This document shows positions 14,239-19,287 of a stretch of DNA of 19,287 nucleotides, in pieces. This stretch comes from an uncultured Clostridia bacterium. Lineage in GTDB: Bacteria > Bacillota > Clostridia > Christensenellales > CAG-138. The stretch's first letter is position 1; the number at the start of each line of letters is the position of its first letter. The position numbers and the translations under genes were made by a program. The notes below the pieces were generated by a model that did no database searches, was not told the DNA's origin, and was given only the letters and a program-made list of their open reading frames with translations. The stretch covers positions 1-19,287 of the forward strand of contig CAMHDC010000004.1 in assembly GCA_946183765.1 (NCBI GenBank), given 5' to 3'.

Positions 14239-15480
14239 ATGGATATTTCGGAGCGGGTCGACTACTTTCTGGAGCTGATGAGCTGCAGCCAGAACATCGG
14301 GTACTGGTGCTTCGACATGGATCGGAAGCTCCTTCGGTCCACCAGCCCCTATCAGGATGAGAAGACCTTCGTGCGGCTGGTGTTCGGCGACGAAGCCACG
14401 TTCGCCAAGGTCAAAGCCCTGGGCGAAGCCATGCGCACGCCCGTGATCTCCTATAACGACATCGACCTGTGCTCGGCCTTCGTGTTCGAGTATACCGACG
14501 CCGCCCTGTACCGCCTGCATATCCTCGGCCCGCTGTATCAAAGCGATATTACGGTGGACAGCATCGAGAAGGAGCTGGACCGTCACTATATGTCCTCCCG
14601 TTTCCGCCGCCGGGCCCTCAACATGCTGGCGGGGCAGCCGGTGCTGAGCGCCACCCGCTTCTGGCCCTATGTGCAGATGCTGCACTTTGCGGTCAATGAG
14701 GAAAAGATCGGCATTGAAGCTTTCCGGTTTGCCACCGCTAAGGAAAAGAAACCCCAGAAAAAGAACTCGCTGGTCAGTGACGAACCCGTACACGAGCGTT
14801 CCAGCGATCATGCCGGCGTCTATCAGACCCAGCAGGAGCTGTTCGGCAAGATCGAGCGGGGGGATCTGAACTACGCCAGCGCGTTGAACCACGCCGTCAG
14901 CAAGGCGTCCTACGGCGCCCAGAACTTTGGGAATCCAAACGAGAAGGCCTATACCTACGCCATCAAGTTCATCACCCTGTCGGTGGCTGCGGCGATCCGC
15001 GGCGGGCTGTCCCCGGTCATCGCCTACTCCGTGGGGGATTACTATGAGACCCAGATCGCCAGCGTCAAGAGCACCGCGGAACGCAAGCACATTCTGGATA
15101 CCATGTATGCGGACTTCATCAACCGGGTCCACAAGCTGAAGAAGCGGGCGGACATCTCCAAGCCCATCCAGGTGTGCTGCGATTATATCGACATGCACAT
15201 CTATGATACCATCGAGCTGGAGCGGCTGGGCAAGATGATCGGCTACACCAAGTATTATCTCTCCCGCAAATTCAAGCAGGAGATGGGCATGAGCATCTGG
15301 GACTACATCAACGAGCGCAAGGTGGAGGAGGCCAAGGTCCTGCTGGCCGATCCCACGCTGACGATCCAGGATGTAAGCGACAAGCTCAACTACTGCTCCC
15401 GCAGCTATTTTTCCGAGGTGTTTGAGTCTGTCACAGGCATGTGGCCCTCCAACTACCGGGCCATCGAGCTGAAGATGTGA
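14239..15480 (+). CDS. AraC-family transcriptional regulator
   Basis: 413 residues. The C-terminal part (about 310-411) is a classic AraC/XylS double helix-turn-helix: first helix pair around LERLGKMIGYTKYYLSRKFK (from 327) and second around TIQDVSDKLNYCSRSYFSEV (from 375), ending with GMWPSNYR. The N-terminal about 300 residues show no cupin or response-regulator pattern that I recognise and probably form the effector-sensing part; a WCFDMDRKLLRST segment near the start looks PAS-like but weakly so. Start 14239 has GAGGAGG 6 bases upstream; the in-frame ATG at 14197 overlaps the -10 and cannot be used. It is followed 9 bases later by two membrane proteins. It is the obvious candidate to bind the tandem boxes, whose bipartite direct-repeat form suits a double helix-turn-helix. 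Confidence 0.93.
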   Translation: MDISERVDYFLELMSCSQNIGYWCFDMDRKLLRSTSPYQDEKTFVRLVFGDEATFAKVKALGEAMRTPVISYNDIDLCSAFVFEYTDAALYRLHILGPLYQSDITVDSIEKELDRHYMSSRFRRRALNMLAGQPVLSATRFWPYVQMLHFAVNEEKIGIEAFRFATAKEKKPQKKNSLVSDEPVHERSSDHAGVYQTQQELFGKIERGDLNYASALNHAVSKASYGAQNFGNPNEKAYTYAIKFITLSVAAAIRGGLSPVIAYSVGDYYETQIASVKSTAERKHILDTMYADFINRVHKLKKRADISKPIQVCCDYIDMHIYDTIELERLGKMIGYTKYYLSRKFKQEMGMSIWDYINERKVEEAKVLLADPTLTIQDVSDKLNYCSRSYFSEVFESVTGMWPSNYRAIELKM

Positions 15481-15489
15481 GGCCGTCCC

Positions 15490-16056
15490 ATGATCGAGCA
15501 GACCGTTTCAAAGCTGAATAACGGGCCGGAGCAGCGGCGCAGACGCATCTACCGGATCGGGCAGATTTTGCTGGGCGCGGCGCTGGTGCTGGGCTATGTG
15601 CTGGGGTTCACGCTGCTATGGGCCCTGTGGCAGAGCGACAGGAGCGCCTTCTGGACGGGAACGCTGCAGCTGCTGCTGTTGGGGACGCCCATTCTGGCCC
15701 TCATCGGCATCCTGGAGGTCATGATCGGCCGCATCGGGGCGGAGTTTGATTACGAGCTCTCCGGCGAAAGCTTCGCCGTGTACCGGGTCGCCCGCAACCG
15801 GCGAAAGCTCTTCTGCCATTTTTCTCTGAAGGACGTGCGCTGGTACAAGCGATACAGCGAACTCACGGACGAGGAGCTTCCGTTGCTCAAAAACGCCCTG
15901 TTCGCCTGCTGCAACAGCGACAGCCCCGCCCTCGCGCTGTTGTACGTGGATGATCTGGCGGCCGGCCGTGTTCGCAGCCCCAGAGCCCTGCTGCTGGAAC
16001 CGGAGGAACGGCTGGAGGAGGCCTTCAAAAGGGCGCTCCACCGTAAGGGCGTATGA
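15490..16056 (+). CDS. Membrane protein with two helices and a cytoplasmic domain, unknown function
   Basis: 188 residues. A basic start (EQRRRRIYR) precedes two membrane helices (about 24-46 and 55-78), then a soluble region from about 84 that begins EFDYELSGESFAVYRVARNRRK. That stretch resembles small clostridial DUF6106-like membrane proteins, a tentative comparison from memory. The topology puts both ends in the cytoplasm. The start is 9 bases after the AraC stop and the next gene overlaps by 4 bases (ATGA), so the three are probably co-transcribed and translationally coupled. No strong ribosome binding site precedes the ATG, which fits coupling. Function unknown. Confidence 0.75.
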   Translation: MIEQTVSKLNNGPEQRRRRIYRIGQILLGAALVLGYVLGFTLLWALWQSDRSAFWTGTLQLLLLGTPILALIGILEVMIGRIGAEFDYELSGESFAVYRVARNRRKLFCHFSLKDVRWYKRYSELTDEELPLLKNALFACCNSDSPALALLYVDDLAAGRVRSPRALLLEPEERLEEAFKRALHRKGV

Positions 16057-17129
16057 TGGACCTGTACGAACAGATCGACCGGAAGCGGACCTGCCTGTAT
16101 CTCGTGACCGTTCCGGCGCTGACGGCGGCGATCGGGGCGGTCGTTGCGGCATGGCTGTGCCGGGCAGGCGTGATTTGGGCCGGTCTCTGGTCCGCTGGCG
16201 TGCTGTGCGCCTTATACGTGTATGGTCAGCGCGTCGCCCTGCCTCTGTGTCTGACCCGACGCCTCTACGCCCGCCTTCTCACGGAGCCTTCCGAAACCAT
16301 AAAGGGCGTCGTCCTCGGATGGAAAAAGGAAAAGAATACCCTGAGCGGCGTCATGATGCGGGTCCTCGTCCTGGACACGGGCGAAACGGTCCGGGGAGAG
16401 CCGGCCCCCAGGGAAGTGAACGTCCCCGCCGTTCTGCTGCCGGAGATCCCGACGGGAGAAACGGTCCGGATCATTGCCCGGGAGGGCGTCGTGTTGAGCC
16501 TTTTCCCCTGCTCCCGCTGCCGGGTGCAGCCTCAGGGCGGCCGCTATGCCGTTTCGCCCTTGGTGCTGGGCGGGCTGATCCTGCTGTGCACGATGGGCTG
16601 GGGCGGCGGCTATGCCCTCTATGAGCAGGCCCACCGGACAACCACGGTGGCCGTGGCCGTGTGCACGCCGGCCTATCGGCAGGAGAGCGAACGGAACATC
16701 GTCGTCTGGTTCGAAAAGAATGATCTGCCTCGGCCTGCCTTCAGCTACACGAACACCCTGGACAATGAAACGGTCTATCAGTATTTAGCCACCTACGGGG
16801 CCCTGGACGCGGAGTGTCTCCTTCTGCCCGAGGGTGTGTTTTCCAACGTGTTCGACGGGGACGTGCCCGCTCTGCCGACGGATACGATGCCCGACGGCGA
16901 TACGCTCCGCTTCGTGTGCAACGCGGATGGCCAGCCCGTGGCCCTGGTCCTGTACGATCCGCAGGACGAGGATTACTCCGCCCGGTTCCGCGCTCTCATC
17001 GACTGGGTGGCTGTGCCGCGGGAGGAACGGTATCTGTTGGCCCTGGCCCCTCAGGGCAGGGAAAAGGCGGAGTCGGTTTTGTCCGGTCTGACGAACTGGC
17101 TGCTGCTGTCGTCTTTTTCCGAAGGATAG
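16053..17129 (+). CDS. Membrane protein with three helices and an extracytoplasmic C-terminal domain, unknown function
   Basis: 358 residues, starting at the ATGATG that overlaps the previous stop (ATG 16056 is the alternative). Helices lie at about 15-36, 40-57 and 168-190. Residues 60-165 should be a cytoplasmic beta-rich domain (KGVVLGWKKEKN, GVMMRVLVLDTGETV), and residues 191-358 an extracytoplasmic domain (AVCTPAYRQESERNIVVWFE, ALDAECLLLPEGVFSNVF). The outer domain faintly recalls a fragment of a solute-binding fold, in which an ILPE-like strand is common; I cannot confirm this. Third gene of the AraC operon. The stop overlaps the distal control box of the FAD gene. A ligand-sensing partner of the regulator is conceivable, not shown. 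Confidence 0.75.
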   Translation: MMDLYEQIDRKRTCLYLVTVPALTAAIGAVVAAWLCRAGVIWAGLWSAGVLCALYVYGQRVALPLCLTRRLYARLLTEPSETIKGVVLGWKKEKNTLSGVMMRVLVLDTGETVRGEPAPREVNVPAVLLPEIPTGETVRIIAREGVVLSLFPCSRCRVQPQGGRYAVSPLVLGGLILLCTMGWGGGYALYEQAHRTTTVAVAVCTPAYRQESERNIVVWFEKNDLPRPAFSYTNTLDNETVYQYLATYGALDAECLLLPEGVFSNVFDGDVPALPTDTMPDGDTLRFVCNADGQPVALVLYDPQDEDYSARFRALIDWVAVPREERYLLALAPQGREKAESVLSGLTNWLLLSSFSEG

Positions 17130-17190
17130 CGAACTAGCTTACAAAAAAGCAAATCTGTTCATTCCCTGTCGGCTGCAATACAGATAAGAT
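17129..17190 (+). promoter_or_regulatory. Promoter of the FAD oxidoreductase/permease unit with tandem AraC-type boxes
   Basis: Distal GCGAACTAGCTTAC (17129-17142, starting on the last base of the preceding stop codon) and proximal GCAAATCTGTTCAT (17149-17162), spaced 20 bp. The -10 TAAGAT (17185-17190) starts 36 bp from the proximal box; the -35 TTCCCT is poor. Predicted leader about 29 nt. Confidence 0.7.
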
Positions 17191-17225
17191 GTGATCAGAA
17201 AAAAGACTGCTCACGGGGGACAAAA

Positions 17226-18683
17226 ATGAAAACCTTTACCGAACAAGCGCAAAAGCTTCCGATCCGCAGCTTCGACGTGGTCGTGGCCGGCGGCGGCACC
17301 GCCGGCGTGGTGGCCGCCATCGCCGCTGCCCGTACAGGCGCCAAAACGGTACTCGTCGAGCAGAAGGGTTATGTAGGCGGCACCCTGCTGGAGGGCGGCA
17401 CCACCATGCACAGCTTCTTCACCCTGGGCAAGCTCTTTGGCCGGGAGTCCCGGCAAATCGTGAAAGGCATCCCCCAGGAGATCATCGACCGGCTGACGGC
17501 AGCCGGCGGCTGCTCCGGCCATCTCGTGGACGAGGTCGGCATCGACTATGACGAGCATTGCACCCTGATCGATGTGGAGGTGTACAAGATCGTGGCTGCC
17601 GAGATGCTCCAGGAAGCCGGCGTCACCATCTATTTCAACACTCTCATCGCCGGGGCGGACGTGGAGAACGGCCATGTGAAGGGCGTTATCGTGCAGAGCC
17701 GCGTGGAAGGACGGCTGTACTTTGAAGCCGGCGCCTTCATCGACGCCACGGGCTGGGGTGATCTTTCCGCCTATGCAGGCGCCGAATACACCCTGCCCCA
17801 GGAATACTCCGTAGCCAACAGCGTGGGCGTCGCCGGCATTGACGTGGAGAGATACACCCGGTATCTGCAGGAGAACGGCGGCGTTTCCGGCATCACCTAC
17901 GGGCTCAGGGACGGAAAAGAGGACCAGATCGTCCGCGTGGGCGCACCCTTCCACAAGGTGCTCTCCACCCTCATGGCCCAGCACGCCAAGGCTCAGGGCA
18001 GCAAGGCCCGGAATATGCTGAACGCGGCGGACAACCCCGACAATCACATCCCCCTGGAGGTGCAGAAGGAGCTGGCCCGCCTGGCGCTGACACTGGGGTT
18101 CACCACCATCCACGACAACTACTTCATGTATCTCAAGGTCAACTACGTGATGAAGCAGGGCGTTACCAGCCAGGCTGAAATGACCAAGGCCGAGATCGAG
18201 CTCCGGCGTCGTCAGCGGGAGAGCCTGGAGCTGCTGAAGAAGAGCATCCCCGGCTGCGAACACGCCTTTATCGCCCGCACATCCCCCACCCTTTGCACCC
18301 GTCGCGGCCGCACCGTCGTGTGCGATTACGATATCCCCAACAGCGAGATCCTGGAAGGCAGGCATCACGAGGACGACATCGCCTTCTTCGGCTTCCATGA
18401 CTGCGCCCCCAAGATGCACGTGGGCGGCGACGGCAGCTATGGCATCCCGCTGAGAGCCATCCTGGTCAAGGGGATCGACAACCTGTTTGCCGTAGGCATG
18501 ATGATCTCTTCCGACTATTACGCCTACATGTCCACCCGCAACACGGTCAGCTGCATGGCTCAGGGCCAGGCGGCGGGCACTCTGGCAGCCATGGCCGCCA
18601 AAGAAAACGTGCCGCTTCGTCAAGTCCCTTTCGCTGCCCTGAAAGCGCAGCTTCTGAAGGACGGCGTTTATTTAGGAGCATAA
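17226..18683 (+). CDS. FAD-dependent oxidoreductase (FAD_oxidored, PF12831-like)
   Basis: 485 residues, cytoplasmic. The dinucleotide-binding motif AGGGTAG (21-27) and Glu45 in KTVLVEQKG bind the ADP part of FAD; GGTLLEGGTTMHSFF, then FIDATGWGDLSAYAGAE and the C-terminal FAVGMMISSDYYAYMSTRNT with GQAAGTLAAMAA are the pattern of the PF12831 group. Members often sit in carbohydrate or glycoside loci but most have no proven reaction; oxidation of a sugar hydroxyl or reduction of a C=C bond are both possible. A GGGGGA site lies 5 bases before the ATG. It leads a unit with the LplB-type permease, 21 bases downstream, and has its own tandem-box promoter. The pairing of an importer with this enzyme suggests it acts on the imported compound. 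Confidence 0.88.
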   Translation: MKTFTEQAQKLPIRSFDVVVAGGGTAGVVAAIAAARTGAKTVLVEQKGYVGGTLLEGGTTMHSFFTLGKLFGRESRQIVKGIPQEIIDRLTAAGGCSGHLVDEVGIDYDEHCTLIDVEVYKIVAAEMLQEAGVTIYFNTLIAGADVENGHVKGVIVQSRVEGRLYFEAGAFIDATGWGDLSAYAGAEYTLPQEYSVANSVGVAGIDVERYTRYLQENGGVSGITYGLRDGKEDQIVRVGAPFHKVLSTLMAQHAKAQGSKARNMLNAADNPDNHIPLEVQKELARLALTLGFTTIHDNYFMYLKVNYVMKQGVTSQAEMTKAEIELRRRQRESLELLKKSIPGCEHAFIARTSPTLCTRRGRTVVCDYDIPNSEILEGRHHEDDIAFFGFHDCAPKMHVGGDGSYGIPLRAILVKGIDNLFAVGMMISSDYYAYMSTRNTVSCMAQGQAAGTLAAMAAKENVPLRQVPFAALKAQLLKDGVYLGA

Positions 18684-18704
18684 CGATACGGAGGAAAACG
18701 CAGG

Positions 18705-19287
18705 ATGGAATCATTGACAAAACGTTCTTCCAAAGGGAAGAAGCAACTGGCCCGGGAAGGGACCTGGAGGTATGATTTCAAGCGGAACTGGCAGATCTAC
18801 GCCCTGTTCATTCCCGTGGCGATCTACTTCATCACGTTCCATTACGCGCCCATGTTCGGCCTTGCCATGGCGTTCGAACGCTTCAAGCCCACCAAGGGCA
18901 TCTTCGGCAGCCAGTGGATCTGGTTCGACAACTTTAAGGATCTGTTCGTGGGCGACACGTTCCTGCTGGTCCTTCGCAATACCACGGCTATGGCCATCCT
19001 CAACCTGACGGTGGGCTTTGCCGCGCCGGTGATCCTCGCCATGCTCCTTTCGGAAGCCCGCATCCGCCGCTTTTCCCGGACCGTGCAGGTCATCTCCTAT
19101 ATGCCCTACTTCGTGTCGGCGGTGGTGGTCACCACCCTGGCCAGCGAGTTTTTGTCCAGCACCGGTGCATTGACTTTGATCCTGAGCTGGTTCGGGTTCG
19201 ACAAACAGAACTGGCTGGCCAACTCCCACAAGCCCGTGTTCTGGCTCATCAACACCTTCATCGAGATCTGGCAGGGTGCCGGCTGGG
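18705..19287 (+). CDS. ABC sugar transporter permease, LplB-type (N-terminal part, cut by window edge)
   Basis: 194 residues are visible before the window ends. A basic start (TKRSSKGKKQ) is followed by WQIYALFIPVAIYFITFHYAPMFGLAMAFERFKPTKGI, the standard opening of LplB/YtcP permeases, then WFDNFKDLFVGDTFLLVLRNT, a leucine-rich helix, RRFSRTVQVISYMPYFVSAVV and IEIWQGAGW. This is one of the two membrane subunits that carry sugar from an LplA-type binding protein. GGAGG lies 10 bases before the ATG, and the gene begins 21 bases after the FAD oxidoreductase stop, so the two are co-transcribed. The second permease (LplC type) and perhaps a binding protein should lie just beyond the right edge. 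Confidence 0.93.
   Translation, partial: MESLTKRSSKGKKQLAREGTWRYDFKRNWQIYALFIPVAIYFITFHYAPMFGLAMAFERFKPTKGIFGSQWIWFDNFKDLFVGDTFLLVLRNTTAMAILNLTVGFAAPVILAMLLSEARIRRFSRTVQVISYMPYFVSAVVVTTLASEFLSSTGALTLILSWFGFDKQNWLANSHKPVFWLINTFIEIWQGAGW

Noticed and set aside
17211..18623. A 470-codon open frame antisense to the FAD oxidoreductase.
   Set aside because: Its His/Gly/Val-rich translation is the usual reverse-strand shadow of a GC-rich gene, and the sense gene has clear cofactor motifs.

Overview
The window is GC-rich DNA from a Gram-positive-type bacterium, most likely an uncultivated gut clostridium (Bacillota, Clostridia, Christensenellales or Oscillospirales-like; genus not determinable). The reasons are strong GGAGG-type ribosome binding sites, lipobox lipoproteins, an LplA/LplB-style sugar ABC system, an AraC regulator with a double helix-turn-helix, short leaders and UUCG-loop terminators. 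Coding density is high, no intergenic stretch exceeds 300 bases, and I see no RNA genes, insertion sequences or CRISPR.

Layout: a cut-off UgpC/MsmX-type ABC ATPase (1-319, -); a lipoprotein with three near-identical C-terminal repeats (508-2280, -); divergent MFS (2376-3779, -) and MATE (4025-5410, +) exporters; a D-2-hydroxyacid dehydrogenase (5468-6415, +); convergent to it a GH2 beta-galactosidase-type enzyme (6535-8712, -); divergent from that a GHL6-type putative glycosidase and an LplA-type solute-binding lipoprotein (8941-12757, +); convergent a second 2-hydroxyacid dehydrogenase (12867-13973, -); then an AraC regulator with two membrane proteins (14239-17129, +); then an FAD-dependent oxidoreductase and a truncated LplB-type permease (17226-19287, +).

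The main discovery is regulatory. All nine promoters I can place carry the same layout: two direct copies of a 14-bp box (consensus about GCAAATCRNCGGAY) exactly 20 bp apart, the proximal copy abutting a poor -35, with a -10 hexamer starting 35-37 bp (six of nine exactly 36) from the first base of the proximal box. This fits a tandem AraC-family activator site. It ties both exporters, both dehydrogenases, both glycosidases, the solute-binding protein, the oxidoreductase/permease unit, the repeat lipoprotein and the AraC gene itself into one apparent regulon. The promoters also fix the start codons of several genes.

Taken together the locus looks like an inducible system that imports a glycoside or oligosaccharide, cleaves it with two glycosidases, processes products by redox enzymes and exports something through MFS and MATE pumps. 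The substrate is unknown; a glycoconjugate with an exported aglycone is an inference only.
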